DNA of 64,000 nt from Pseudomonas kairouanensis (GCF_004682055.1 NZ_QUZU01000014.1:1-64000); one strand, 5' to 3'; positions 35,955-44,713 are shown, numbered from the stretch's first letter. Numbers and translations are program-made. Notes: generated by a model not told the origin, from the sequence alone.

Positions 35955-36165
35955 TTCAGCCATATCAGAAACTTCAATCCCCGCGCGTTTGAAGTTGCTG
36001 TGGGAAGAAACTTAAAGTCCTGTAGGGCGCAGCTGTTTATTGCCGGCCCTGCGCCTGGGTACCATTCGTTATGTAACTCTCCTCGGCATCAATGTTTATA
36101 TCACCTGTCAATAGGAGGAATCCGAAGGGTGATAGGGCATCAGCCAGTCAGAAGGAGAGCACCTC

Positions 36166-36435
36166 ATGAGCGGTTCCAAGGAGTCCTTTCAGCCACCCTA
36201 TAGCGTGCCCACGGCGATCAGGCGACGCCTGAGTTTGTCGGGCAAGCCCCTGACGCCCGCAGAGCTGGAAATCCTGCGCTGGGCAGCCGAAGGCAAGACG
36301 GTCTGGGAGATCAGCCAGATCCGCGCCACTTCCGAAGCCACGGTCAAATTCCACTTGCGCAATATCTACGGCAAGTTGGAAGTGTCCAACCGTGTTCAGG
36401 CAATGAATGAGGCGGTTCGACGGGGGCTGTGTTGA
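36166..36435 (+). CDS. Short LuxR-type (GerE) helix-turn-helix protein
   Basis: An 89-residue protein consisting almost only of a LuxR-type DNA-binding domain (about 28-89: LTPAELEILRWAAEGKTVWEISQIRATSEATVKFHLRN). There is no autoinducer-binding or receiver domain. The ribosome-binding site GAAGGAGAG precedes the ATG at 36166. It is isolated, with a strong terminator straight after and a 211-bp gap upstream. Target genes are unknown. Confidence 0.88.
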   Translation: MSGSKESFQPPYSVPTAIRRRLSLSGKPLTPAELEILRWAAEGKTVWEISQIRATSEATVKFHLRNIYGKLEVSNRVQAMNEAVRRGLC

Positions 36436-36441
36436 ACAGAT

Positions 36442-36483
36442 AAAAAAGGGCCGCGACGCTCAATGGCGTCGCGGCCCTTTTTT
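36442..36483. terminator. Strong bidirectional terminator
   Basis: GGGCCGCGACGC (36448-36459) pairs with GCGTCGCGGCCC (36466-36477) over a 6-base loop. Six A precede and six T follow, so it can stop both the LuxR-type gene and the convergent DUF3509 gene. Confidence 0.93.
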
Positions 36484-36494
36484 GTGCCGATCAT

Positions 36495-36773
36495 TTAAGC
36501 CGAGTGGTAGGTCGGCAGGGCAAAGCGGTTCTGGCTTTGCAACATCGAAATCTGTGGCAGGTCGCTGGCTTGTTCGGCCAGGTCGCGGCGGATGGCGCTG
36601 ATGACCCACGTCAGTTGGTCGGCGGTGTGCAACTGTTGGTACGAGATGGAGCGCTTGACCTGTTTGCCTTCGCTGTTGCGCAGGGTCAACAGGATGCCGC
36701 CGTCTGGACGTGGCTGGGTGGTGACGTCGTAGTTGGAGAATACTGAGGCGAATTTATCTTGGATCAGGCTCAT
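36495..36773 (-). CDS. DUF3509 domain-containing protein
   Basis: A 92-residue protein resembling the small Pseudomonas DUF3509 family (MSLIQDKFASVFSNYDVTTQPRPDGGILLTLRNSEGK). It has no membrane segment and no known function. The ATG at 36773 was chosen; the longer open frame upstream from 36869 lacks the family pattern. It is convergent with the LuxR-type gene through the shared terminator, and its own upstream region is AT-rich. Confidence 0.82.
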   Translation of the reverse strand: MSLIQDKFASVFSNYDVTTQPRPDGGILLTLRNSEGKQVKRSISYQQLHTADQLTWVISAIRRDLAEQASDLPQISMLQSQNRFALPTYHSA

Positions 36774-37127
36774 GTCTATCAGCTCCGTTGGCTCAAGTTG
36801 GCAAGCATGGAGTGATAGGTGCAGTGATTGTGCCATCTCGCGACTTATTAAAAAGTCTTTATAAAACAATAACTTAAAAATTTACTCGATTTTCGTTTTC
36901 GTGCAATTTGCATGAATGGCCATCATGCATCCTGCATTTTGCGCTGCTGAGCCGGTGCGAATGGGCGCCTCGATACAGATAGAGACTGCCCATGGACGGC
37001 TTAATTCCCTTTTTCAGCGCTCGCCCATCGGGATACAAAACATTTCAAATCCCGCGTGTACAGGGCGAGAACGGCTGACGTATTTTCCTGCAAGGCATAA
37101 CGAACAATAAGAAAAAGGACGTTCCCC
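36774..37127. other. Intergenic region upstream of the acyl-CoA synthetase
   Basis: A 354-bp gap with an AT-rich core (about 36840-36905), likely promoter sequence for the divergent DUF3509 and acyl-CoA synthetase genes. I see no gene or clear operator in it. An AGAAAAAGGACG ribosome-binding site ends it. Confidence 0.6.
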
Positions 37128-38954
37128 ATGAGCCACCCGCAAAACGACATGATCACTTGGGGCATGATGCTGCGTAAGGTGCCTGCCATCGTGCGCGCGC
37201 TGCCGCGAGTGGTACGCGGCATGCGCGCGGCCAATGTCACCGATCCGGCGCAGCCCTGCGGCCTGGGATGGCACTTCGAACAAGCCACCCTGCGCAACCC
37301 CGAGGGCACTGCGTTGTTATACGCAGACCGGGTGCTCAGCTATCGCGAAGCCAACCAACAAGCCAACCGTATTGCCCACCATCTGCAGGCCCAGGGGATC
37401 GTCAAAGGCGATGTGGTGGCGCTGTTTATCGAGAACCGTCCGGAATTGCTGCTCAACGTCTTGGCCGTGGCCAAGCTGGGTGGCATCTGCGCCATGCTCA
37501 ATACCGCGCAAACCCAGGCCGCGCTGGTGCACAGCCTGAACCTGGTGAACCCGGTGGCGATTGTGGTGGGTGCAGAACTGGTGGCGGCCTATGACGCGGT
37601 GCGGGATCAAGTGGACATTGCGGTGGAGCGCACCTGGTTCGTTGCCGATCAACAGCCTGGCGCACTGCCTGAAGGGTATAGCGACCTGCTGGCTGCCAGC
37701 GCCGAGTGCCCGGAAGACAACCCAGCCAGCACCGCGCAGGTTTTCTTCAATGACCCCTGCTTTTATATCTACACCTCCGGCACCACCGGCCTGCCCAAGG
37801 CCGGCATCATGAAGCACGGCCGTTGGACCAAGACGGCCGTGAGCTTTGGCAGCATCGCCCTGGACATGGGCCCGGACGACGTCTTGTATTGCACGCTGCC
37901 GCTGTACCACGCCACCGGCCTGTGCGTGTGTTGGGGCTCGGCGATTGTCGGCGCCTCGGGGTTTGCCATCCGGCGCAAGTTCAGCGCCAGTCAGTTCTGG
38001 GACGATGCGCGCAGATTCAACGCGACCACCCTGGGCTATGTCGGTGAACTGTGCCGCTACCTGCTCGACCAACCGGTGGGCGAAAACGACCGCGATAACC
38101 GCGTGACCAAGATGGTCGGCAACGGCCTGCGGCCCGGCGTGTGGGCGCAGTTCAAGGAGCGCTACGGCGTTGAGCATATTTGTGAGTTGTATGCCGCCAG
38201 CGACGGCAATATTGGCTTTACCAACATACTCAATTTCGACAACACCATCGGCTTTTGCCTGCAGCACTGGGCGCTGGTGGACTACGCCCACGACAGCGGT
38301 GAACCCTTGCGGGGCAGCGATGGCTTGATGCGCAAGGTGCAAACCGGCGGGCAGGGCCTGTTGTTGGCGAGGATCGATGAAAAATCGCCGTTCGACGGCT
38401 ACACCGACCCGGAAAAGAACCGCAAGGTGATTCTTACCGACGTGTTCGAGAAGGGCGACCGCTACTTCAATACCGGCGACCTGGTGCGCAGCATTGGCTT
38501 TGGCCATGCGCAATTCGTCGACCGCCTTGGCGACACCTACCGCTGGAAAGGCGAGAACGTCTCCACCACCGAAGTGGAAAACGTGCTGCTGCAACACCCG
38601 CAAATCGCCGAAGTGGTGGCCTACGGCGTGGAAATCGACAACACCAACGGCCGCGCGGGCATGGTTGCCATTACCCCGAGCGAATCCCTGGCGGCCCTGG
38701 ATATGCGTGAACTGCTGCAATTTGCCCACGGTCGGTTGCCGCACTACGCGGTGCCGTTGTTCCTGCGCATCAAAGTGAAGATGGAAACCACCGGCACCTT
38801 CAAGTATCAAAAGGTGCGGCTCAAGGAGGAGGCGTTCGACCCGGACAAGGCGGGCAACGATCCGGTGTACGCCTGGCTGCCGGGCTCGGATTGTTATGTG
38901 CCGGTGACCGGTCAACTGTTGGCGCAGATCCAGGGTGGCCACTTTCGTTATTGA
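37128..38954 (+). CDS. Long-chain acyl-CoA synthetase (FATP type)
   Basis: A 608-residue adenylate-forming enzyme. The AMP-binding P-loop YIYTSGTTGLPKAG (about 213-226) and the later GDRYFNTGDL and DRLGDTYRWKGENVSTTEVE motifs mark an acyl-CoA synthetase of the very-long-chain/FATP branch (bacterial 'long-chain-acyl-CoA synthetase'). It would activate fatty acids with ATP and CoA. An amphipathic N-terminus (about 10-35) may bind membrane. Single gene; the precise chain length is unknown. Confidence 0.9.
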   Translation: MSHPQNDMITWGMMLRKVPAIVRALPRVVRGMRAANVTDPAQPCGLGWHFEQATLRNPEGTALLYADRVLSYREANQQANRIAHHLQAQGIVKGDVVALFIENRPELLLNVLAVAKLGGICAMLNTAQTQAALVHSLNLVNPVAIVVGAELVAAYDAVRDQVDIAVERTWFVADQQPGALPEGYSDLLAASAECPEDNPASTAQVFFNDPCFYIYTSGTTGLPKAGIMKHGRWTKTAVSFGSIALDMGPDDVLYCTLPLYHATGLCVCWGSAIVGASGFAIRRKFSASQFWDDARRFNATTLGYVGELCRYLLDQPVGENDRDNRVTKMVGNGLRPGVWAQFKERYGVEHICELYAASDGNIGFTNILNFDNTIGFCLQHWALVDYAHDSGEPLRGSDGLMRKVQTGGQGLLLARIDEKSPFDGYTDPEKNRKVILTDVFEKGDRYFNTGDLVRSIGFGHAQFVDRLGDTYRWKGENVSTTEVENVLLQHPQIAEVVAYGVEIDNTNGRAGMVAITPSESLAALDMRELLQFAHGRLPHYAVPLFLRIKVKMETTGTFKYQKVRLKEEAFDPDKAGNDPVYAWLPGSDCYVPVTGQLLAQIQGGHFRY

Positions 38955-39065
38955 AAGAGGCGTTATTGATTCTGCCTATGGCACCTTTTGGCAAAAAAGC
39001 CATGACAGCCGGGAACTCCGTCGCGACACTGGGCGCCCTATAAACACCCCATTAGGAGCCCTCTC

Positions 39066-39581
39066 ATGTCTGACCAACCCAAACAGATGACCGAAGACGA
39101 AGCCGCCGAATTTGCCGAACAGGTCTTCGATGTCGCCCGTCGCGGTGATGCCGCCATGCTTGCCGCACTGTTGGCCAAGGGCTTGCCGGCGAATTTTCGC
39201 AACCATAACGGCGACACCTTGCTGATGCTCGCCGCCTACCACGGCCATGCCGAGGCCGTAAAAGTGTTGCTCGAATTCAAGGCCGATCCCCTGATCGCCA
39301 ACGACAAGAACCAACTGCCGATTGCCGGTGCAGCGTTCAAGGGCAACCTCGACGTGGTCAAGGCCCTGATCGAAGGTGGCGCACCGGTGGATGCCGCATC
39401 GTCCGATGGCCGCACGGCGTTGATGATGGCGGCAATGTTCAACCGCGTGGAGATGCTCGACTACCTGCTGGGCCAGGGCGCCAACCCCAAGGCCACCGAC
39501 GCCCAGGGCGCAACCGCACTGGCAGCGGCGCACACCATGGGCGCGGTGGATACGGCGGCGAAGTTGCAAAAACTGGTGTAG
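39066..39581 (+). CDS. Ankyrin repeat protein
   Basis: A 171-residue cytoplasmic protein with about four ankyrin repeats (residues about 35-165: NHNGDTLLMLAAYHGHAEAVKVLL, NDKNQLPIAGAAFKGNLDVVKALI, SDGRTALMMAAMFNRVEMLDYLL, DAQGATALAAAHTMGA). No signal peptide is seen, unlike P. aeruginosa AnkB, which is periplasmic and adjoins katB. Partner unknown. A TTAGGAGCC ribosome-binding site precedes the ATG. Confidence 0.9.
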   Translation: MSDQPKQMTEDEAAEFAEQVFDVARRGDAAMLAALLAKGLPANFRNHNGDTLLMLAAYHGHAEAVKVLLEFKADPLIANDKNQLPIAGAAFKGNLDVVKALIEGGAPVDAASSDGRTALMMAAMFNRVEMLDYLLGQGANPKATDAQGATALAAAHTMGAVDTAAKLQKLV

Positions 39582-39622
39582 GCTTTGCGCCCTCCAAAAC
39601 CGCCCGCTACAGGATCGCCCCC

Positions 39623-40153
39623 ATGAAAACCGCCCTCGTCGAACTCATCCGTAACATCAGCGCCGGCGTCATGGGCGATGACGAGGTGGCGCGCATCGCC
39701 GATGAGGCCGCCCAGGCTTACGCCGACCCGGTGGCGTTTCTGACGGCCAATCCGGATATCAACTACGACGACACCTTCCCGATCCCACTGGGTGAGTGGG
39801 TAGTGGTGGGTAGCCTGCCCGACACCGTGCTGTTCCAGGCGGACACCTACGGCGACCTGTTCGCGCAGATCGTCGCGTCATTCGGCCCGGGCGTGGCGTT
39901 CAACCTCAAGCCCAAGCAATTGGCCAAGACCGAAGAGCTGACGGCGCTGAACCGCATCCAGATCCAGATGAGCGCCCTCAGCCCGGAAGACGGCGGTTAT
40001 GTGCTGCTCAACTTCAGCCAGCCATTGGATGACGAGATCCAGGCCGTGCTGGTGTACGGCAATGCCCTGCCGCGCGTGCTGGAGTTGTGCGCCGAAGTCG
40101 GCATCAAAGGCGAACCGTCGCTGGAAGCCCTGCGAATTGCCCTACATGTCTGA
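39623..40153 (+). CDS. Hypothetical protein, no recognised domain
   Basis: A 176-residue soluble, acidic protein with no signal peptide or membrane segment. I do not recognise a family. It starts with MKTALVELIRNISAGVMGDDEVARIADEAAQ, then a region with paired aromatic/Pro residues (NYDDTFPIPLGEWVVVGSLPD). It follows the ankyrin gene by 41 bp and precedes a small PLD-N-like membrane protein by 68 bp, all on the same strand, and may share their transcript. Confidence 0.7.
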   Translation: MKTALVELIRNISAGVMGDDEVARIADEAAQAYADPVAFLTANPDINYDDTFPIPLGEWVVVGSLPDTVLFQADTYGDLFAQIVASFGPGVAFNLKPKQLAKTEELTALNRIQIQMSALSPEDGGYVLLNFSQPLDDEIQAVLVYGNALPRVLELCAEVGIKGEPSLEALRIALHV

Positions 40154-40221
40154 AATAAAACGGAACCCGCGCCAGGGCTGACTATCCTACAAGTGCATGC
40201 CCTCACTATAGGAGCGACACC

Positions 40222-40413
40222 ATGGGTTCCACTTTTAATGGCTTGATCGGGCTGATCATCCTGGCGCTGGATATCTGGGCGATCATCAACGTGTTCAAAA
40301 GTGGCGCGAGCACGGGCGCCAAGGTGTTGTGGATCTTGCTGATCCTGCTGTTGCCGGTGTTGGGTCTGATTATTTGGGCCATCGCTGGGCCGCGGGGTAA
40401 TGTGCGGATTTGA
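40222..40413 (+). CDS. PLDc_N-type small membrane protein
   Basis: A 63-residue protein with two hydrophobic segments (about 5-26 and 35-55) and the end pattern LLILLLPVLGLIIWAIAGPRG, typical of the short 'phospholipase D nuclease N-terminal' (PLDc_N) proteins. It has no nuclease domain. The ribosome-binding site is TAGGAGCG. Function unknown. Confidence 0.85.
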   Translation: MGSTFNGLIGLIILALDIWAIINVFKSGASTGAKVLWILLILLLPVLGLIIWAIAGPRGNVRI

Positions 40414-40827
40414 GTACTCACCACTCAGACTGAGTGGGCAGGGTCAATGTGGGAGGGGGCTTGCCCCCGATAGCAGTGGATCAGTCAATATATCTGTGAC
40501 TGTCACACCGCTATCGGGGGCAAGCCCCCTCCCACTTTTGTTTCCGGTGGCTCCCGGAAAATATGTGTCGAAATATTCGCTGCACAGAATTTTCACAACT
40601 CGTTTCGGATAATTCCCACGCTTCGATTTCTTGTCAGAAAGATCTTTTTTGCGTCAGGAAAAACACCATAAAGAAGCGCTAACCCTCAGTAATCAATAGC
40701 GTTGCTGGCAGTGATGGGGCACCATTCGCGCCAAAGCGCTGCCTCTCTGTTCCTACACACTTGAGTGTGGGAAGGAAGCCACTGCAATATTTCGCAACTT
40801 CAACTTCCCAATGGGTCCTGAAACGAC
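40414..40827. other. Intergenic region upstream of the LTA-synthase-like gene
   Basis: A 414-bp gap. It contains a REPIN at 40448-40535. The following about 290 bp is AT-richer and likely holds the promoter and leader of the LTA-synthase-like gene. Near its end CACACTTGAGTGTG (40756-40769) is an imperfect inverted repeat that may form a small leader hairpin. No gene is seen. Confidence 0.6.
40448..40535. repeat. REPIN, GGGGGCTTGCCCCC subtype
   Basis: TGTGGGAGGGGGCTTGCCCCCGAT at the left end and its inverse at the right end, with a TCAGTCAATATATCTGTGAC-like spacer. The arms belong to a different subtype from the other REPs in the window. Confidence 0.88.
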
Positions 40828-42915
40828 ATGGCAAACCCGGACGCCCTGAATCAGCAGCGAGCTTCTAATCGCCTGCTGCAACCGACCGTCAAATCCCATC
40901 TGGCCTACACGCTGCTCTGCGCCCTGGTCATGATGGTGATGTTCTCCCTGCTGCGCCTGGCGCTGCTGGTGTACAACCGCGAAATGATCCTCGACACGCC
41001 GGCCTCGACCTTCCTGGAAGCGTTCGCCAACGGCCTGCGCCTGGACCTGCGCCTGGTGGTGTACCTGGTCATTCCGTTGTTGCTGGCGCTGTTCAGCGTA
41101 CGGGCCATGGCAGCCCGCGGGTTCTTTCGTTTCTGGCTGACCCTTGCCTCCAGCATCGCCCTGTTCCTGGGCTTGATGGAAATGGACTTCTACCGTGAGT
41201 TCCACCAGCGCCTCAATGGCCTGGTATTCCAGTACGTGAAGGAAGACCCGAAAACCGTGATGAGCATGCTCTGGTACGGTTTCCCGGTGGTGCGCTACCT
41301 GCTGGCCTGGGCCGTGGGCACGCTGATCCTGAGCATCGCCTTCAAAGGCGCCGACCGTGCGACGCGCCCCCGTGGCCCGTTCAGCGGCGGCAGCATCAGC
41401 ACCCGCCAGGTGGCGCCGTGGTACAGCCGTATCGCGGTGTTCGTGGTGTGCCTGTTGATCGCCGTGGTTGCCGCCCGTGGCACCCTGCGCCAGGGCCCGC
41501 CGCTGCGTTGGGGGGACGTGTACACCACCGATTCGAACTTCGCCAACCAGTTGGGCCTTAATGGCACGCTGTCGTTGGTGGGGGCGGCCAAGGCGCGCTT
41601 CTCCGAGCATCGCGACAATATCTGGAAGGCCACCCTGGACCAGTCCCTGGCCACCCAGACCGTTCGCGACATGCTGTTGCTGCCGTCGGAAAAACTCGTC
41701 GATAGCGACATTGCTGCCGTACGCCGTGATTTCACGCCACCGGCCGAGAAAACCCTGCCGATCAAGAACGTGGTCGTGATCCTGATGGAGAGCTTCGCCG
41801 GTCACTCGGTGGGCGCCCTGGGCCGCCCTGGCAACATCACGCCGTACTTCGACAAACTGTCCAAGGAAGGCTTGCTGTTCGACCGCTTCTTCTCCAACGG
41901 CACCCACACCCACCAGGGTATGTTTGCCACCATGGCCTGCTTCCCGAACCTGCCGGCGTTTGAATACCTGATGCAGACCCCGGAAGGCAGCCACAAGCTG
42001 TCGGGCCTGCCGCAGTTGCTCAGTGCCCGTGATTTCGACGACGTGTATGTCTATAACGGCGACTTCGCCTGGGACAACCAGTCGGGCTTCTTCAGCAACC
42101 AGGGCATGACCAACTTCATCGGCCGCAACGACTTCGTCAACCCAGTGTTCTCCGACCCGACGTGGGGCGTGTCCGACCAGGACATGTTCAACCGTGGCCT
42201 GGAAGAGTTGAAGGCGCGTGAAGGCGGCAAGCCGTTCTATGCCCTGCTGCAAACCCTGTCCAACCACACGCCGTATGCCTTGCCCACTCCGTTGCCAGTA
42301 GAGCCCGTCACCGACCGTGGCAGCCTCAACGAGCATTTGACGGCGATGCGCTATTCCGACTGGGCCCTGGGCCAGTTCTTTGAAAAGGCCCGCAAGGAGC
42401 CGTACTTCAAGGAAACCCTGTTCGTGATCGTGGGTGACCATGGCTTCGGCAATGAGCAGCAGATCACCGAGATGGACCTGGGCCGCTTCAACGTGCCGAT
42501 GCTGATGATTGCACCGGGCATGCAGGAGAAGTTCGGCGAGCGTGACCACACCGTGGGCACCCAGATCGACATCGTGCCGACCATCATGGGGCGCTTGGGT
42601 GGCGATACCCTGCACCAGTGTTGGGGCCGTGATTTGCTGAACCTACCGCAAGGCGACAAGGGCTTTGGCGTGATCAAGCCGTCGGGCAGCGACCAGACCG
42701 TCGCACTGGTGACTGCCGACCGCATCCTGGTATTGCCTAAGGAAATGCCGCCAAAACTGTGGGAATACGAACTGGGCGCCAACCCGACCGGCAAGGTGAT
42801 TCCTGAATCGCCGGACGAGGCCGCCTTGAAACAGAAGCTTGAGTCGTTCTTGCAGACGGCGACCAAGAGCCTGCTGGACAACACTGCCGGTGTCGTCAAC
42901 GGCAAGCCGGACTAA
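40828..42915 (+). CDS. LTA synthase-like alkaline-phosphatase-superfamily membrane enzyme
   Basis: A 695-residue protein. Residues about 24-225 contain five hydrophobic segments. Residues about 300-620 are a sulfatase/alkaline-phosphatase-fold periplasmic domain. The predicted metal and nucleophile positions are Glu321 in VILMESFAGHSVG, Thr359 or Thr361 in FFSNGTHTHQG, and Asp537-His538 in VGDHGFG. These resemble LtaS and OpgB-type phosphoglycerol transferases. In a Gram-negative it might add phosphoglycerol to periplasmic glucans or modify lipids; the substrate is unproven. Its own terminator follows. Confidence 0.88.
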   Translation: MANPDALNQQRASNRLLQPTVKSHLAYTLLCALVMMVMFSLLRLALLVYNREMILDTPASTFLEAFANGLRLDLRLVVYLVIPLLLALFSVRAMAARGFFRFWLTLASSIALFLGLMEMDFYREFHQRLNGLVFQYVKEDPKTVMSMLWYGFPVVRYLLAWAVGTLILSIAFKGADRATRPRGPFSGGSISTRQVAPWYSRIAVFVVCLLIAVVAARGTLRQGPPLRWGDVYTTDSNFANQLGLNGTLSLVGAAKARFSEHRDNIWKATLDQSLATQTVRDMLLLPSEKLVDSDIAAVRRDFTPPAEKTLPIKNVVVILMESFAGHSVGALGRPGNITPYFDKLSKEGLLFDRFFSNGTHTHQGMFATMACFPNLPAFEYLMQTPEGSHKLSGLPQLLSARDFDDVYVYNGDFAWDNQSGFFSNQGMTNFIGRNDFVNPVFSDPTWGVSDQDMFNRGLEELKAREGGKPFYALLQTLSNHTPYALPTPLPVEPVTDRGSLNEHLTAMRYSDWALGQFFEKARKEPYFKETLFVIVGDHGFGNEQQITEMDLGRFNVPMLMIAPGMQEKFGERDHTVGTQIDIVPTIMGRLGGDTLHQCWGRDLLNLPQGDKGFGVIKPSGSDQTVALVTADRILVLPKEMPPKLWEYELGANPTGKVIPESPDEAALKQKLESFLQTATKSLLDNTAGVVNGKPD

Positions 42916-42930
42916 CTAACCGGCAATAAA

Positions 42931-42959
42931 AAAGAGGCCTTTTCAGGCCTCTTTTTTTT
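42931..42959 (+). terminator. Rho-independent terminator after LTA-synthase-like gene
   Basis: AAAGAGGCCT (42931-42940) pairs with AGGCCTCTTT (42945-42954) with TTTC between, and the T tract continues to 42959. The A-rich left side makes it partly bidirectional, also serving the convergent DUF3309 gene. Confidence 0.92.
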
Positions 42960-42968
42960 GCGCGGCGG

Positions 42969-43121
42969 TTATATCCGACCGAGCAACAACAACACCAGCA
43001 GAACGACCAGCACCACACCGAGGATACCCGACGGGCCATAACCCCAATTACGCGAGTGCGGGAATACCGGCAGGCCACCGACCAGCAGGAGGATCAGGAT
43101 AATGATCAGAATGAGGCTCAT
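42969..43121 (-). CDS. DUF3309 family small membrane protein
   Basis: A 50-residue very hydrophobic protein: MSLILIIILILLLVGGLPVF, then HSRNWGYGPSGILG and VVLVVLLVLLLLGRI. The two hydrophobic segments with the central W-G-Y-x-P-S-G motif are typical of DUF3309 proteins. It is convergent with the LTA-synthase-like gene. Function unknown; such proteins are often stress-associated. Confidence 0.85.
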   Translation of the reverse strand: MSLILIIILILLLVGGLPVFPHSRNWGYGPSGILGVVLVVLLVLLLLGRI

Positions 43122-43440
43122 GGTTTTCTTCCTTATTAGGCCTTCTGCAAAGACCGGTTATTCAACGATAGGCCTGCACGTTTAAATACAGACGCCTTAA
43201 CAACTCCGACCGTGGCGCTTTGCAGAAAATTCCTTATTTTTTTTAAAGCAATCGGCAAACTTTGTTATTTCGTTTAATGCGCGCGCTTAGTTGTAAAAGA
43301 TTGAACTTAGGCTATACGCGGGCATCCGACCCGCTTGCCGGTTTGCGCGGGGCATTCATCACTCTGATGGTGCGTGGGTGTAGGAATAACCTTCGCTACA
43401 CTGCCGATCACTTCTACCGTGAACCACAAGGCTACTTCCT
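43122..43440. other. Intergenic region between divergent DUF3309 and SDR genes
   Basis: A 319-bp gap, AT-rich at about 43225-43280 and with CTATAC (about 43311-43316, in TTAGGCTATACGC), which could be a -10. No coding frame here has a convincing start and family pattern. Confidence 0.55.
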
Positions 43441-44256
43441 ATGCAAAATCGCATGATGATCACTGGCGCCGGGTCCGGCCTGGGTCGTGAAATCGCTCTG
43501 CGCTGGGCCCGCGAAGGTTGGCAGTTGGCATTGTCGGACGTAAGCGAACCTGGCTTGCAGGAAACCCTCAAGCTCGTGCGCGAAGCGGGGGGTGATGGTT
43601 TTATCCAGCGCTGTGATGTGCGCGACTACAGCCAACTCACCGCGTTTGCCCAGGCCTGCGAAGTCAAGCTTGGGGGCATCGATGTGATCGTCAACAATGC
43701 CGGTGTGGCATCGGGTGGTTTTTTTGCCGAGTTGTCCCTGGAAGACTGGGACTGGCAGATCGCAATCAACCTGATGGGCGTGGTCAAGGGCTGCAAGGCG
43801 TTCCTGCCGCTGCTGGAAAAGAGCAAGGGCCGCATCATCAACATCGCGTCCATGGCGGCCTTGATGCAGGGCCCGGCCATGAGCAACTACAACGTGGCCA
43901 AGGCCGGTGTGGTGGCGCTGTCGGAGAGTTTGCTGGTGGAGCTCAAGCAGCAGCAAGTGGGTGTGCATGTGGTGTGCCCATCGTTCTTCCAGACCAACCT
44001 GCTGGACTCGTTCCGTGGCCCCACCCCGGCGATGAAAGCCCAGGTGGGCAAGTTGCTGGAAAGCTCGCCGATTTCGGCGGCGGACATCGCCGACTATATC
44101 TATCAGCGCGTGGCCGAAGGCGAGTTCATGATCCTGCCCCACGAACAGGGGCGGATGGCGTGGGCGTTGAAACAGAAGAACCCGCAGTTGCTCTACGACG
44201 AAATGACCAGCATGGCCGACAAAATGCGCGCCAAGGCCCAAGCCGCCAAGGCCTGA
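43441..44256 (+). CDS. Short-chain dehydrogenase/reductase
   Basis: A 271-residue NAD(P)-dependent oxidoreductase of the classical SDR type. The cofactor-binding TGAGSGLGRE follows the first strand (about residues 8-17), NNAG is at about 85-88, the catalytic Ser is in INIASM, and YxxxK is in SNYNVAKAGVV (about 148-155). No transmembrane segment. A REPIN starts shortly after its stop. Substrate unknown. Confidence 0.93.
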   Translation: MQNRMMITGAGSGLGREIALRWAREGWQLALSDVSEPGLQETLKLVREAGGDGFIQRCDVRDYSQLTAFAQACEVKLGGIDVIVNNAGVASGGFFAELSLEDWDWQIAINLMGVVKGCKAFLPLLEKSKGRIINIASMAALMQGPAMSNYNVAKAGVVALSESLLVELKQQQVGVHVVCPSFFQTNLLDSFRGPTPAMKAQVGKLLESSPISAADIADYIYQRVAEGEFMILPHEQGRMAWALKQKNPQLLYDEMTSMADKMRAKAQAAKA

Positions 44257-44285
44257 ATACGATCGCTGGCCGTACACCGAGCATA

Positions 44286-44377
44286 GGTGGGAGCGGGCTT
44301 GCTCGCGAATGCAGTGGTTCAGTTAACACAACCGTGACTGACACGCCGCCGCATTCGCGAGCAAGCCCGCTCCCACA
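44286..44377. repeat. REPIN
   Basis: GGTGGGAGCGGGCTTGCTCGCGAATG at the left and its inverse CATTCGCGAGCAAGCCCGCTCCCACA at the right. It lies between the SDR gene and the CsrA-type gene, just upstream of the palindromes at 44397. Confidence 0.88.
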
Positions 44378-44396
44378 TTTTGTAGTGGGTTCTGTC

Positions 44397-44421
44397 AGGT
44401 AAGTTACCTACATATGTAGGT
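44397..44421. promoter_or_regulatory. Interlocked palindromes upstream of the CsrA-type gene
   Basis: AGGTAAGTTACCT (44397-44409, 6-bp arms around one base) overlaps the perfect 16-bp palindrome ACCTACATATGTAGGT (44406-44421). The AGGT/ACCT half-sites alternate three times. They end 88 bases upstream of the start codon at 44510. TTTT follows the second palindrome, so a weak hairpin terminator is an alternative. Confidence 0.55.
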
Positions 44422-44509
44422 TTTGCCTGTTTTCAACGCAAGGCATTGATGCCTCCCACCTGCAGCGAGCATGGTCGAAGTCCTTTCACAGTTTAAAAGG
44501 ACAACCGCC

Positions 44510-44707
44510 ATGCTGGTCTTAAGCCGCGCCGTAGGCGAAGTCATCTCCATTGGCGATGACATCGCCGTCCATATCCTTGAGCTGAACGGTAACCAGGTGA
44601 AGTTCGGCGTCGAAACGCCCGCCGGGGTGCAGGTGCACCGTGCCGAGGTGTACCAGAAGATCCTCGACCGTCAGGCCACAGAGACGCCGGCCATTACCCA
44701 TCCGTAA
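44510..44707 (+). CDS. csrA: CsrA/RsmA-family RNA-binding regulator (divergent paralogue)
   Basis: A 65-residue translational regulator that binds GGA in the loops of mRNA leaders. The start [29 protein letters not shown] and [10 protein letters not shown] (with the conserved RNA-contact arginine in VHR) are CsrA features. Arg7 of typical RsmA (LTRRVGE) is Ala here, and the sequence looks more like the RsmI paralogue I recall from P. putida than RsmA or RsmE. The AAGGAC before the ATG contains GGA, so it could bind its own message. It is convergent with yheU. Confidence 0.9.
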   Translation: MLVLSRAVGEVISIGDDIAVHILELNGNQVKFGVETPAGVQVHRAEVYQKILDRQATETPAITHP

Positions 44708-44713
44708 AACCCT

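Noticed and set aside
40753..42615. Long minus-strand open frame (620 codons) opposite the LTA-synthase-like gene
   Set aside because: It is antisense to a well-supported gene, has His/Gln/Arg-rich low-complexity composition typical of GC-rich reading-frame shadows and no recognisable domain.
43262..43456. 64-codon open frame upstream of the SDR gene
   Set aside because: No ribosome-binding site, no family pattern, and it runs out of frame into the SDR start. Treated as promoter sequence.
44406..44421. Palindrome upstream of the CsrA-type gene read as a terminator
   Set aside because: The 6-bp arms ACCTAC/GTAGGT are weak and only TTTT follows. There is a REPIN just before it that could end SDR transcription, so an operator seems more likely; the terminator option is kept as an alternative.
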